Shown: positions 23,170-35,940 of the stretch, piece by piece | Layout: the number at the start of each line of letters is the position of its first letter | How positions within the stretch are numbered: position 1 is the first letter of the stretch | Source of the DNA: Acanthopleura granulata | Lineage: Eukaryota > Mollusca > Polyplacophora > Chitonida > Chitonidae | DNA length: 64,000 bases | Direction: 5' to 3' | NCBI GenBank assembly: GCA_016165875.1 | Contig: JABBOT010000010.1 | Coordinates: 7,719,875 to 7,783,874 of the forward strand | The notes under the pieces: generated by a model | The model's database searches: none | What the model was told of the DNA's origin: nothing | What the model saw: the letters and a program-made list of their open reading frames with translations, nothing else | Position numbers and translations under genes: made by a program

Positions 23170-24245
23170 CAGAAAATCAGGAAAGCAGCATAGCGTAAGA
23201 GAGGAACTTCATAAATTCAGACAAACAACTGAAAAATATGTTATTACTGTGTACTTTATTAACATTCTCATAATTAACCTTATCTAACTCCCAGGTTGGC
23301 AGGCTTTCTCACTTAAACCAGAGAGAGCATGACATGAGCTCGGTTTGAGCTAGTGACCGTACTGATATTCTTTTTCTTTTCTCCTTCCTGTAATAGAATT
23401 TTAATGCGAAAGATGCACATCAGCTTTTCTTGTAACTGATAAAAATATATGCAAAAAGTCAAAAAAGGACAAATTGGATCGGAAAATCGTGTTATGAACT
23501 TTTTTGGCGGTATACATAAACTCATGAATATTCTAATTTAGGGCGGCCTGTTTACCAAACTCTCACTGAAGAACACGCATATGACGTCAGTATTGTTCCA
23601 AAACGTCAACGGGATGACGCAAATATTGGTTACACGCGTTCAATTTTAATTGCTTACGCCCAGAATGGAATGAAATGTAACTGTTTATTTTGCACCAAGT
23701 TTGCCGAACGGCGTTCTACATCCATATGTGGTAATACTCATTACTTTTCGTGCATACATTAACTTTCGTACTTCGAAGTCGAAATTGAACGTTTTCTATT
23801 AATTATAGCATAAAATCAAAAAATCGCAACGTATTAAGGATGACATTTTCTGAGAGTTCATAAGTCGGCTATTGGAGGGAAAATACAAAAGGCTCAGCTT
23901 GAATTGAATGAACCGAAAATTTGCGGTAATTCTCCGGTAGAGTCACTTGAAGCAAACGAGTATATTGGCCAAAATGGCTCTCAGTAATGATCAGTTTACT
24001 AATTTTTACTTATTTTGAACTATGAATTTAACATAAGCTCTTGCCATGGAACTGCACCAACGCCAGAGAAGTATGTGATCGGAAGCTGATGCTTCCCCTT
24101 AGCACTTCCAGCTGGATTTCTATGTATGCTAGGGCGCTCTCCAAGTATTGGATGGCCATGTCTCCCTGGACCTGCAGTAAATGTGTGGCCTTCATGCTCT
24201 ATAGCCCCAACACTTGTGTATGTGTGTTTACGTTTTCCACCGTAT
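23170..24245. other. Left flank of Harbinger element
   Basis: No gene recognised. If the Harbinger element has terminal inverted repeats, the left one should lie here, but I could not identify it. Confidence 0.35.
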
Positions 24246-24249
24246 GACT

Positions 24250-26545
24250 ATGTAGACAGCAAGCAGCTAAAATCAAAGATGTTACTTTATCAGGACTTAA
24301 CCTGACTGTGGTCAAAAACAGTCTAAATCTATTTTTTAGAATACCAAAGGTATTTTCTACGGTTCTTCTTGCTCAAGAGAGTCTGTAATTAAAAATCATT
24401 TGATCTTTGTCCATATGCCTGTGTGGACAGAGCTTCATTATTTGTTTAGTCCTGGGAAGGCAACATCAGCAACTATGTGGTAATGAATTAATGACTCTGG
24501 AATCCCATCAATAACATCCGGAGGTGGGATGTCAAGGGAGTTGTCCTGCACGATTGTCTTGAGACGAGAGTCTTGAAGAACTCCTGCATCTCCTGATGCT
24601 CCGACATGTACATTTATAATTTGCATCAACTAGGGCTAGGAGCAAGACATGGTTGAAAAACTCCGACCCATCGTTTTTCTCGCCTGTTGAATGGTAATGT
24701 TTGCCATCAATGGAGCGTATACAAAACGGATGTTCTCATTTAGTTTTGAATTCCTCAGCCACACTCAACCATTCTTCAGCTGAGATGGCAGAGTCTCAAA
24801 ATAGAAAAGAGATATTATATTCTTTTAACCATTTTTATTTTTTAGACATACCCAACTGGACAAAAAGACAGGTGACCTGTAACTTGCATGATGCCGAGGA
24901 GGACATTTCTGAAGACGAATCAGATCGTTCTACATGTTGCATTACCAACGACAGTGAACCTTCATTAATGAAGTCCAGTAAAGATCCCCTGAATGTGTAC
25001 AAAGCCAAAAAAAAGAAAGAAAAAGAAAAAAAAAAAAGACAAAGAAAAAAAACAACAAGATAATGAGGTATATCATCTCAACAAGCCTTTCGCACATTCA
25101 CTTGCACAAAGGGGTAGTAAGAGGCAGAAGACTGAAAAACAGAACATCAGGGCAGTAGGCGCATTTGGTCGATATGACACAGAGACATTATCAGAGTTAG
25201 ATCCCAAAATGAAACATACAGTCCAACACAAAATTAATGAAATTATTTTTGAAGCACAGATGGGCACATTATCAATAGCCCAGTGTTATCAGCCAACATT
25301 CAGCAACACAGAACAAGCTCTGTCACAACCTCAGGTTTTTCGGCATTATGGTCAGCCAAATTGGCCAGCACCACACCAACACATGGTGTATAATAACCAG
25401 CAAATGGATTGCAACATTACCTGGTGAACACCAATCCAACCAAATACTGATTACACCCAAAGTATAAACTGGTCAGCACCAAAATCTCGAGCAGATTACA
25501 ATTATCAAATACACTGGTCTCTTTCAAACCAGCAAACTGATTTGGTTTCTCAACAAAATAAAGGTGTTAAGTAACTTCAATTTTTATTTCTATATCTTTT
25601 TTTTTGTTTCTAAAAAATTTGTAATCCTCAGTAAAAAGCTGCAGCTACCTTTAAGAAATGTTTCTTCATAGTTGCATAAAATGCCTCAGAAGTTTCTTTA
25701 ATAATTACTGGTACTGTTCTCTCCCCCATTCGAAAATGAAAAGGCAGACTTCTGAACGTTTCTCCTGAAACAGAACAAAAACAATTATTTGTCAAGTGTT
25801 TGTGTGGGAGGTATTCCATGGTGAGAAGGAGCAATTGAGATATACTTTGTTTAATAATAAAAACTTGTTTGGCCAAATGTTGAGTTTAAACCACTTATTA
25901 TGGAATGCGATTTTTATTTGGAGACGTCTGCGGGAGTTGTATACTTCCAGGGGTTTTCTAACAAATTTCTTTTCAGAAACTCAATTTGAACAAATCAGAA
26001 AACTCAATATTTTTTCATGACCAATGTATTAAAAATTCAATTCATTTCATGAAAACTGAACTCAACACAAAATTTGTACAAAACTCAATTTCCCGATATT
26101 TCTATACACATATAAACTGTCTAGGGTGAATATATATTAGCCGTTTTCCTCGGGAAGGGGCATAACTCTTTTCTTATTTATAAAATTTGTGCCTATTTAC
26201 CAGTTACAATAAAATGAATGTGACAGCAAGCCTTTCGCTGAGGCCGATGGCTAACCGCATGATGGTGTCCCTTTCTGAAATAAGAGCACCATCCATTGCT
26301 AATAGTTTTTTGAAAGACTTTCTGTCAACTCGATGGATCTGGTGAAATATTTCAGGGTCTTCATTGCCTAATTCTTGTATAAGACTGCTGTAAGCTCCAA
26401 TTCTAAGCCCTCGCATAATCCATCGTCCATTTCATGTTTTGCGACATGCCGCTCTGAATTTTCTTGGACGCCGACGCATTAACAGGTCGAGTAACAAAGT
26501 GACTTCGTCATCTTCTTCCTCAGATAAAAAAAAGTCAGCCCCTCG
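24250..26545 (-). pseudogene. PIF/Harbinger transposase (HARBI1-like), decayed
   Basis: The minus strand carries the transposase in pieces. Segment 1 (about 26,545-26,201) has LLMRRRPRKFRAACRK and later FHQIHRVDRKSFKKLL, then LSERLAVTFILL. Segment 2 (about 25,764-25,649) is GETFRSLPFHFRMGERTV then IIKETSEAF, preceded on the minus strand by a good acceptor (ttctgtttcag). Segment 3 (about 24,780-24,250) has AEEWLSVAEEFKTK, SIDGKHYHSTGEKNDGSEFF, LLALVDANYK, GASGDAGVLQDSRL, VADVAFPGLNK and RTVENTFGILKNRFRLF. The DDE residues expected in SIDGKH, GASGD and TVENTFG are visible. Disabling lesions: TGA replaces Trp in segment 1 (RKT*NGRW) and segment 3 (KTK*EHP), and a 1-bp loss is likely just before the donor near 26,201. 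Introns are inferred; I found no phase-consistent junction between segments 2 and 3. Confidence 0.82.
24781..25427 (+). pseudogene. Harbinger accessory ORF (Lys-rich, BESS-like), on opposite strand
   Basis: Two overlapping plus-strand frames. The first is 24,701-25,063, of which only the part after about 24,845 seems meaningful, preceded by a splice-acceptor-like 'tttttattttttag'. It gives an acidic stretch (AEEDISEDESDRS) and ends in a poly-Lys tract. The second (24,993-25,427) continues with HLNKPFAHSLAQRGSKRQ and then ELDPKMKHTVQHKINEIIFE, which resembles a BESS-type helix, followed by a Gln/Pro-rich tail. Harbinger elements usually encode a second DNA-binding (Myb/SANT- or MADF-type) protein that helps transposase reach the nucleus. 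This ORF is a plausible C-terminal half; a MADF/SANT N-terminus is not seen. A frameshift in the A-rich tract near 25,010-25,060 joins the frames. Confidence 0.55.
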
Positions 26546-28680
26546 CTGAGGGAGGCCATCTTACAGATCATGTGACCACGAAGCTCCTGGGCATTTATGA
26601 CTACTTGAAAAGAGACAACTTTCATTCGGCACACGCCAACCATTGTTCACGAATGATAGAAATTATCAAACACGTTAGATATTTGGCATAGCGTCAGGAA
26701 GTCAAAAACTTACAGAAAAGTTACCCGCAGACGAGAGTTACATGTTTATGGCAAGTGACAGGAATGAATTTTTCCTAAGCACATAGCTCTCGTCTGCGCG
26801 GGCTTAAGCTCTCCAGAACCAGGATTCTGTAGAACCCTTTCCGTCTGAAGACCCATCCCCACTGCGGGTGACATCTACAACTGCAACCCCAACAACAACG
26901 TCGAGAAAACAAAACGTTCTTTTATCTGTACTGTCGTCCCCATTGCCTACGTCATGTCGCGACGACATTAGGATGACACCCATGTCGCCGAGTAAAGATA
27001 GAACTGGTTCTGTTTGCTTGGCGACTGTTTTCATGTCGCCAACAGTGTATGCTGCATGTAGTTGCAACTGTAGCTGTCGCCCGCGGGGGGGATGGACCAT
27101 TAAACTACATGTATATAACCAACAAATCATCACAGAACCAAATGAAGTTATTATAATCCTGGCTATCGAACGTGTAAGAAGAGAATAGGGGGAATAGTTA
27201 GCTATGCAGTATTGACTAAATGCAGTCCAGCAGATCAATACGTTGGGATAACGTGAACAGACACTTACAATAAAGAATCAGAGGCGCTTATCGCAGCTTA
27301 CAAATGTTATATTGATAAAGAGGTCAATACAGGCCCTAGGCCTCTCCAGCAAATATCAATTTATGTGGCGAGTGGGGTTAAGTGTCTGATTAGATTCGTA
27401 TTGATTGCTTCATCCCGTAAAACTGTGCCAGAGATTGAACCGCTATACATTCTCTTCCTGCAGTTCGTCTATTATTATACTGATTCGTCCGAGGGATTGT
27501 GTCCTACTTTTTTGGCATTTTTCTTGTTTTAGGTGGCGAATCATACAGTTAAATTAGTCATGAGTAAGCCTTAAATACCAAACGATCAATGAGTAATGAT
27601 AACTGGATGAATGAATTATGATCAAATAATTAAGACCTAAACACCCAAATCAAAGTAAAATAATGCACTTAACTGCACAGTACAGTTAGTAAAAAGTAAT
27701 TCTGCAGTTATGGTAATCAGCATAAAGTCGCAGATGCCTATAGAGGTTGTTTCATTTTAGGTTTTAAAAATCCTCTTACAAAGATCATTACGTTGCGAAT
27801 GGAAGATATAGAAAGTGTTTGGTGAACTTTGTTACTTCGTTTGATTATTACAGATGAAGACCGAAGGTGCTCTCTCTGACTCTGATGCTGGTTTACAGGC
27901 AATCACTTCCTTTTCCTTAAGATTAGGAAATGTGTCTGTATAGAATGCTGACAACACATTGAATTAATGGCAACGGCTCTATCATAAATTTCTCCAGGAT
28001 TATTGCAGCATTGCAACTAACGTGCTGCCTTTTTACATACACTAGGGAGTTTGTGTAATAAGCACACTTTTCCGTTGTACGTTGCCGTATCTTACAATAG
28101 ATACTTTGCATAATGGACAGTTTCCCTGTTCACACGGGCTACGGGTCTAGTATTAAATAATTTTATATTTGAGCCAAGAATTTCAAAGCTGTATCCTATT
28201 TAAACTTTGCGCGTGTAAAATAATTAGAAAACCTATTGGCTTCCTTTTGTAAGACACAAACCCTAGATTGTTGCTTTGAAAACAGGTCTTTCAGTCAACG
28301 ATATCCGATTGGTTGGAGATGTATAAAGTTTGATGCCCTCATTCAGAGTCCGCTGGCAGCCATATTGAAGGGATGGTCCAATATATCACTCCTGCACTAT
28401 ACTACAATATAGTTATTCCATCATGCTGGCGAAATCACATTCAAACTCGGTATAATTCACTTGGACACTTCTAGACTCTGGACACTATCAAAGAGCACTG
28501 TCAAACACAAGTAGATATAACTTGCACTAATAAACATTACAATAACATGCTTAGCCATCAATGAAAAAAAGAACACACATCGAATAGTACAAATCGAAAA
28601 AAACAAAACAAAACAAGAACTATAAACTCGAGACAGGACCATCAAGGAAAATTCTAGCTAAAATGCATTGCGTGATTTTA
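26546..28680. other. Intergenic with small inverted repeats
   Basis: No gene recognised. Inverted arms at 26,724-26,744 and 26,782-26,802 share 'cagacgagag'. A second loose inverted pair is 'acatctacaactgcaac' (about 26,872) versus 'gtagttgcaactgtagctg' (about 27,058). Two overlapping ORFs here (plus 26,868-27,188, minus 27,238-26,804) have no recognisable domain. Confidence 0.4.
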
Positions 28681-29399
28681 GCGGTAGATCAGGCCTGGCC
28701 TCTTGAGCCAAGATATTGTATGGCAGAGGTGGAGAATGCTTTAGGAAGGTAAAAAAAGACTATAACGCACAAGTCGTGGGCGGATGTTTATGTCTTGTGT
28801 AATGTCTTCTGGAGGGAATTGTTGATGCCTTAGCTCTGTATTAGGTGTGCGTGAGAAGTGGTTGTTGGTAGTACGGATGCTGATTTCAGTAACTCTGGTC
28901 GGTTAATTACAAGGCCTATGAAACAAATCGAAGTAGTTTTATACGTTACCAAAGTTATATTCAGAACGGAATCTTGAGCAGATTTGATAAGCTGATAACT
29001 CTTGATGTGTAACAAGGAAACACAGGAATACACGGAAAGAACGCCCTGCAGGCAATTAACATCACATAGTTTTCTGGCACTGGCCCCAAATGATTCAGCA
29101 TGGGGTTTTCTTCTAATTACCGACCTTCTGTACTTGTTTACAACAGAATTGATCTACATATGCAACCATGAAATGAAATATTTGCATCCTTGTGAAACGT
29201 GTTTCTGTTGAGCAACAGTTTCTCGTGTGTGCCTACCCCCTTGAAAGCATTGTCAATGAACCAGTCTTTATCTCTGTTAGTATCTTTATCGAACGGTATA
29301 TCATAATCGGTGATTGCTTAAGAAATTATGGATCAGGTATATCAGGTATGTATAAGAGTGTTGTAACAGCAATACCAAGAGGCTGTCCTGTATGAAATA

Positions 29400-30000
29400 T
29401 CTGCATATGTACACAACATTATGCTCATTTTACGGCATATAAAGGTACTGTGGAAAGACTTTACAAATACAAATAGAGTAGCCAGACAAAAATTAATGTT
29501 CAAATAAAATTCGAGTGTTTGCCGGATGAAGTTACCATAAAACTAGCTTTACGAAAGAGTTTAGCTCTATTTACAGTTGAATGCAGTAAAACTTTCCAGT
29601 TGTTCTCAAACAGTGCTGCATCTCGTGCCATTCCTACATTTGCTGGTATGGTATTCAACCTGTTATCAAATCAGGGTCTTGCCCAAGATAAATGTACTTG
29701 GTAGCTTGGTATCAATCTAAATGACATAGCTAACAAAATTTCACAAGAATCCAGAGGTGTCGCTGATTCATCGTGTCCAATATGTGACTCAGACAGGTTT
29801 TGTGATGTCGACATTCTTCATATTTCCTTAAAGTATTCTTCTGATTTCAGGAAGAGCTATTTTCTGGAATCCAAATGTTCCCGCTTAGACATCCACCAAT
29901 GCTCACCTCAGTGACATTCAAGTTGCTGTCATATCTTGATGGTTCCCAGATAAGGCTTGTCAGAAAAGGTTCGGCACTGGTTTAACAAACAAGATCAATC
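29400..30000 (+). pseudogene. Possible LINE RT C-terminal fragment
   Basis: The plus strand reads CLPDEVTIKLALRKSLALFT, and after a stop SCPICDSDRFCDVDILHISL. The second part has the C-x-x-C...H spacing of the Cys/His motif found downstream of RT in several LINE clades. There is no RT catalytic motif, so this is weak. The segment is absent from duplication copy B. Confidence 0.3.
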
Positions 30001-32649
30001 GACTATTCAAACGGCTAACCTTGAATAACAGGTTACGCCAAAGATCTGTCCGAGATAAATTGACCTATATGTGCAGCCCATGTTGAGGTAGAAATAAGTG
30101 TTTTTCGTCTTCACCCGATTCAACCAAAAATTACTACAGCTAATCCTTAAATAATTTTGATACTTTCATCAAAAACATATGGGATAAAAACTGAAACAAA
30201 ATGAAAGACGCTCTAAGCTTATTTAAGAAAACTGTAGAATGGATGTTACATCACTGATTCTAAACGAATTTGTGGTTGGGGAAGATTTGGGAATTATGGC
30301 GTATATCCTTAGCAAATTGAAACAAGAAATTTTACCAAGAAGACGATGTACCCTTGCGCTGAGTGGGGCATTTATGATGGATTTCCAGTGAAGCGTCACT
30401 AAAAAGTGTACATAGCTTGTCTGAATCTGTTCGCGTGAAGCACTAAACCTAAGACTTCAGTCTCTCGCGTTAATGCTGTGATTTGGCGATAAAGAAACAC
30501 TATAGAGAACTGAGCACAAGGTATTTAATTATCCAGGGAAACGGCATTTTTACATTTAGGATCTTGTGGTTGCATCAAAGTTATAAAACTACAAAATCAA
30601 TCTTCGGCTAAAACGGCAAATTCACAACGATTCAATGAGACCTTTACTTTGACCTAAACCGCCGTTAGTATTTTCCCGGTTCTGCTAGAAGTCCACAAAC
30701 GTTTAAATACAAAAACAGGGTAAGAATTTTGCCCTCTCTATTAACTTTTCTTTGCTCCCAGTACGCTGCCTTAAATTCCGATTGTCCGTGGGAAAGTCAG
30801 TCAGCAACATGCGGATGGTCGTGGGATTCCCCTTTTCCCCCTTTTTTCGTGACTTTTGCTTCCTTTCCCCATTATAACGCTCCTAAGAAGAGACTATGGT
30901 TATTGATAGTAGCTGCCGTCGGAAATATCACCTTCTTATTTCTGATATAGTTATCCTTTAACCAAATACATATTTTGTGAAGGACGCTTAGGGGGCTTTC
31001 CGGATTGACAGATTATAAAGCCACACGGGATATCTCTAACTGAAATACGTACTTTACTTGCCTGAGGAAATTTAACGGCAAAACCGTATTTTCTGAAAAA
31101 CAAAGAGAAAAACATTCAGTGATAAAAGATGATGACTTTGCTCTAACACACTTCATACTATCATCCTAGACTTGGCAAAGCCCATCGCGGCAAGGTCTAG
31201 CGGGTAGACCTGTCACCAAGCATAGAGATAATTTATTGAAGATAGTACTTGCTGGACAACTGACCGACATTCTGTTAACATAATTAAGTAGAATCTGTGG
31301 ATTCCTACCCACTACCAGTTGTCACTTCTTTGGTTTTTTTCAGCGGCGCCCAAAAGGTGCGTAGTGATCTGTCGGTGGTATTCTGTTGATTAGATGTGGT
31401 TGTCCCTTGGCAGATATCTGTATTTTGAATATTCTTCATGAGATAGAAAATGTCGATATTCATCTTGTTTATAGGATAACCGGATTCTAACAGCTTCTAA
31501 CGGCAGAATCCTCACTAGGCCTCACCCTTGGCCTGCATATCACCGTCTGTTCATATTTACTGTATCATAGGAGTCTCCATTGAAAGTATTTTTGTATACC
31601 GATACAATTTCATGTTAACTGTGTGCAATATTAAATCTTGTTTATGATGGATTTTCTAAGGAAGCCGATCAGTGTCATCTTCACAAAACGTCCTGGTATG
31701 TTGCAATCATGCATCCAAGGATTTGTTGTCGCCATGTGGCAACAGACCCCTAGATAGCAGTCATTCCCTGAGACAATGCGCTGTCCAATTATCTATTGTT
31801 TTAGATGTGAGAAAGTCTTACTTATCATGTTAATTGACTCTTATCACCATTACCAGAGTCATCGCCTTGTTAGTGACAATGAAAAACAAGCCCGGTTAAC
31901 TGTGAATCAACTGACTGGTACATATATGTCCGCTTGGCATACACGGCTAAGAGAGATGGGAGTGAAATTATGATAATGTTAGATATGGGCAGAGGGGAAT
32001 TAGTTCCTCTATCCACAACGTGTACGAAGATCATAAGTTGTGGACATTATCACATGTAATTAGGGAAAGCTTGGTAGTGAAATCCTGCAAGAGACTCAAG
32101 ACCTTAAGGGAAATTCATTTATGGTTCCAAACATTAGAAAGAACAGATTTTTGTCTTAAATTTCCTTCAGTTACACAAAAAAATGCACGTTCAAATGGTG
32201 TAGCATCTTGCCTTTCTGATTTTCCACGCTGTCACAGTGAGCATAAATCTCTCCACAAACAAATGAGTCACTTCTGATTGGCCAGCCCGTAGCTTTAACA
32301 CGCTTGGATGCCTGTAATTCATTTGTTTGTCTGGCTGTAGGTTTACGTTATAGGCCGATAAGTGAAATACACCGGACAGAGCTCTCACGAAACATGTACG
32401 CTGAGCTCCGTAACCAAAAGACTACCGGACGAAATATCCATGGACGAACAGTCGAAAGAACGAGTGATTGTTAGTGAACTATTACAGGCTGAAACTGAAC
32501 AAGCAACCAGGTTAGTCGATGCTTGTGATCTGGTAAGAGAGCCCATCAGTGGCATGTTCACAGAAAAGCGCTGATGTATTTCAGTAGCTTAAAGATATCT
32601 AATCCTTACCATGGCATCCAATCTTCCAAAATTAGCTGCATATCCTATA

Positions 32650-32750
32650 CCTATTCTATTCTGGCCGCCGTCGAATGAGTGAAATATTCTTGAGTACGGC
32701 GTAAAACACCAGTCAAAATAAATGAACAAATAAATAAATAGATAGATAGA

Positions 32751-32797
<47 letters not shown>

Positions 32798-32802
32798 ATA
32801 TT
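32650..32802 (+). repeat. S2 retroposon stub with (TAAA)n microsatellite
   Basis: Only the 3' end of S2 is present ('gaaatattcttgagtacggc', then 'gtaaaacaccagtcaaaata'), followed by a (TAGA)n/(TAAA)n tract of about 80 bp to 32,802. The paralogous site in copy B (about 56,245) runs straight from 'gcatatcctat' to 'ttcagtatctctgag', so this is an insertion in A. Frames reading poly-(IYLF) here are artefacts of the tract. Confidence 0.85.
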
Positions 32803-32985
32803 TCAGTATCTCTGAGAAAAGATAACACGTCGGGTACATTAAAGCAGGCTTTTCGGGGGAATCCCAAGCTACTAAAGCATAATGTGATAGTGCTGAAGAG
32901 GGCTTTATTTATAAGATGGTTGAAAGAAAACAATGACGTCCCTCTGTTCTAAAGATGCTGTCGGTGGGGTCCGCGTGTACATTAA

Positions 32986-33611
32986 AGAGACTTGGTCGCC
33001 CAAAATTTGGATCTTTAAGCAAATTCTGATTGCAACGTCTTAATGAAAATTTTAAGTTCGTTCATAAACTAAATCAATAAAATTAAAAAGAAAAATATTC
33101 ATTAAGTACGTAGCTTGTGCGAACCCGGATAGGCTCTGTCGTTATTCAAATTGAACACAAAGAGAGCGGGCGATGTTTGACGTTTAACACCACCACCACA
33201 GCAACAACATTTGCACCCACCTATAAAGCAGTGTGACAACTGACTACCGATTACAACTCTAGACTTGCTTGTCAGCCTGCTGAACTCTCTCTTACTCCTC
33301 TTTTTGGCCGATTCAGTGACGAGAGAGCCGTAGTCCTTCTCATACCAGAGTCATCAGCCACGTTTGTTTACATATGAATTTTACCGAGCGCTGTGCGCAT
33401 GTTCAGTTCTACTGAATTGGCAGACCCTCATTTAAATATTCTCGCAGACTTTTCAATGTTCAGTTTTTTTGTTATTTTTAAACATTCACTTAAGGTACAA
33501 TGCTGGGGTTGGGATTAACAAGAAGCCAGAAACTTTTGAGAAGAATACTTAATACTCATGTCATTCTGTAATAACTCTAAAATACCTAATATTTGGGCGA
33601 CTATGTCCCTC
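32986..33611. mobile_element. 626-bp non-autonomous TIR element (TAA target duplication)
   Basis: The left end reads 'agagacttggtcgcccaaaa'; the right end, reverse-complemented, reads 'gagggacatagtcgcccaaa'. The outer 15 bp of the arms agree at 12 positions and share the core 'gtcgcccaaa'. TAA flanks both sides (32,983-32,985 and 33,612-33,614). Copy B carries the unoccupied site 'acgttaaactaatgagg' at about 56,424, with one TAA. A 3-bp TAA duplication is what PIF/Harbinger elements make, so this is a candidate Harbinger MITE. No ORF is seen inside. It has no evident similarity to the internal parts of the 24-26 kb Harbinger. Confidence 0.8.
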
Positions 33612-34149
33612 TAAACTAATAAGGATTAGCCAGCGGCGGTGAATATTTTGACCCGAAGCATATCCTTGACATATCTATTCCTTGTTTCCCCTTTCGTAAG
33701 CACAAAGGGCCGCAGGGGGGCTGGTGAAATTCAAGGTGCATGTCTTTTCAAAAGCTAGCCGCAAATTGATGTCAGTGAAGTTAGCCACCAGCCGCCGGTT
33801 CTGACATTCAGATGTGAAGTTAGCTCCCAGCTCTCATTTCCTAGCTCGATATTCAAAGCTGAATCATTTTGCTCTCTAGGCTCCAGTGGTGGATGAAAAG
33901 AATGTAATTAAATATTCTCCAACTACAGACGACGGAATAAGTATGAAACGCAAATGACGGGTGTAAATTCAGCGACGCTTTTCAGGGACACGTTTTCAAT
34001 TCTCTATTTAACGCTGGCCGCTTCCTACAGTTTAGTCACGTGCCACTGCCATACACTATTTAATAAACACTCTCCATGCGACGTGGGTTACTTGATGAAG
34101 AACACTTTATGGAACAGATGTCCAAGTGGCAAGACAGAGAAAATCCTTG

Positions 34150-35940
34150 AGTGCCTTCTTCCTTGTCATTTTGCTTTTCAAAGTTTTTTTTCTTCTGTTT
34201 ATACATTTTTGTTTGGTGTTTCCAGCGTTGTACACGGTACAAATCTGGAAATGAAGAATCCAACTTAAAGGGGTGTGTGTGTGGGGAGGGCGGGGGCGGG
34301 GGGGGGAGATACTTAGTGTCTTGCCAGTACTCTTCTGTAAGGCACTTTGATAAATAGACAATAATTCGTATGTGACCGATATTTTCTTAAATATCAAATG
34401 CTGAATTTTATTTCCTTGTTTTCTTAATTTGAGAACAATTTCACAACTTTTATCTGTCCATTTGTGTGGTCTGTACCGAAGACAGAACGTAAAGTTCACG
34501 ACTCAATAGGACAGTAAACATTTGAGAATGACAACGAAGCTGGTCAGAGGCCACGAGAGGCCACGCGTGGCAAGCCGTAGACATCTCACATCATGGTCAC
34601 CAAGGCTTTGTTTGTCTTATCTCCTATGTTACACATCGCAGCAAGGATTTGCTTGTAAGTTGCCCATAGACATGGAAATATTTGAGTTTTATGCGCATCT
34701 GGAGTGTTCTGCTGACAGTATTGAGGCATTCATGATTCGGTTTCCAGCAGTATGTATATATCATATTTTGGTTTTAAATAGGCTACTTGTATTGGATTTA
34801 TGTCGGTTACTGTGTCAAGTTGTTGCTTCTTTAATGTCCCATCTTTTGTGTTCGTGTCTAAATCCATCAGTGCTCCATCCTACAATAGCGCCTCTAAAGC
34901 ATTTTGTTTCTAACGCTACACTTTCTTATTTTACTCTTTTATATATGGTGTTCAATATTCAGTAATTGATGTAGTTTGTACTGCGTGTGCTTTCAAGAAT
35001 GAATCATTCTCGGCTATACAGTCATCGCATTTTTGATGTTTTTAATGATCTTCTTGATGTAAGTTTTAACTTGAGCTAATTTTCTGACGTAAATAACTGT
35101 TTACTGCAATCAGATGAATCAGTTTAACAATTTAAATCACTCTCCAAGCCGATACGAATATTATATGTAGGTCATCAATCAATCTTACTTCATTTGTTTC
35201 TTTAACAAAGCCGACTCGGATCCGCTTATCGCCGATCATCTAAATATAATCAACAGGCTATGCGCGGCTGGAATTGTCTAAAAGCCAAGTGTTTTCCAGT
35301 GAAAAGCAGAGCAGGGAGTGTAAACGGAAACAAAGCAACATATAAGGCGACACATTTTGCTCCGCAGTACACCTGATATCTTATGATCTGTTACGCTAAA
35401 AGGGGAAAATAAAAACATAAAATATTTACAAAATATAATGTTACTGTGCTGACAAAAGTTGGGAAGGAGAGTTGACGATGAGTTGAAAACCATGGATGGT
35501 AAAGCTCTGATAAAAATCTAATGGCTGTCTAGGGATATAACCGTTCATGCATGAACACGGGGCATATAAGTCACGTCTACATAGAATATTTCAGATTTAA
35601 AGTTTTATACATTTTTCATTAACCATTGTGGAAGCTTCCCGTGAATGCCTTCGAACATGGCTAAGGTTACATTAGAACAACAAAAAGTTAATCATTGGGT
35701 ACTTAAGTTAATGATTGGTTGACAACCGAATTAGTGATTGACAAAGGACGAAACAGTCACTTTTTAAAGGAGAGTAAGAGGACCAAGCCTTTGATGATAT
35801 CAATGAATCTAAGTTTCATTGATACATAGCACCCTGTCACCAGACATTTCCCCTGCCAGTGTTTCTGGAATGTTGGTAATTCTAAGGTGAGCAAGATGTT
35901 TTCTTGTGTTAAGAATTAGCTAGAACGTTGGTAATATATT
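34150..35940. other. A-only block of the duplication
   Basis: Present in copy A but not in B (B goes from about 57,475 to about 57,895 across the same anchors). It contains a G-rich tract at 34,272-34,308. The 147-codon plus ORF 34,522-34,965 has no recognisable domain and I do not call it a gene. Confidence 0.45.

Noticed and set aside
24041..24247. Plus-strand ORF with several Cys/Trp residues
   Set aside because: Lies at the antisense edge of the Harbinger transposase C-terminus; no independent support.
26804..27238. Overlapping ORFs on both strands (144 and 106 codons)
   Set aside because: Both strands open together because of local composition and small inverted repeats; no recognisable motif.
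32589..32933. ORFs reading repeated IYLF on the minus strand
   Set aside because: Translation of the (TAAA)n microsatellite.
34522..34965. 147-codon plus-strand ORF
   Set aside because: No domain, no signal or composition like a gene, and it sits in an A-only block of AT-rich DNA. Length alone is not enough.
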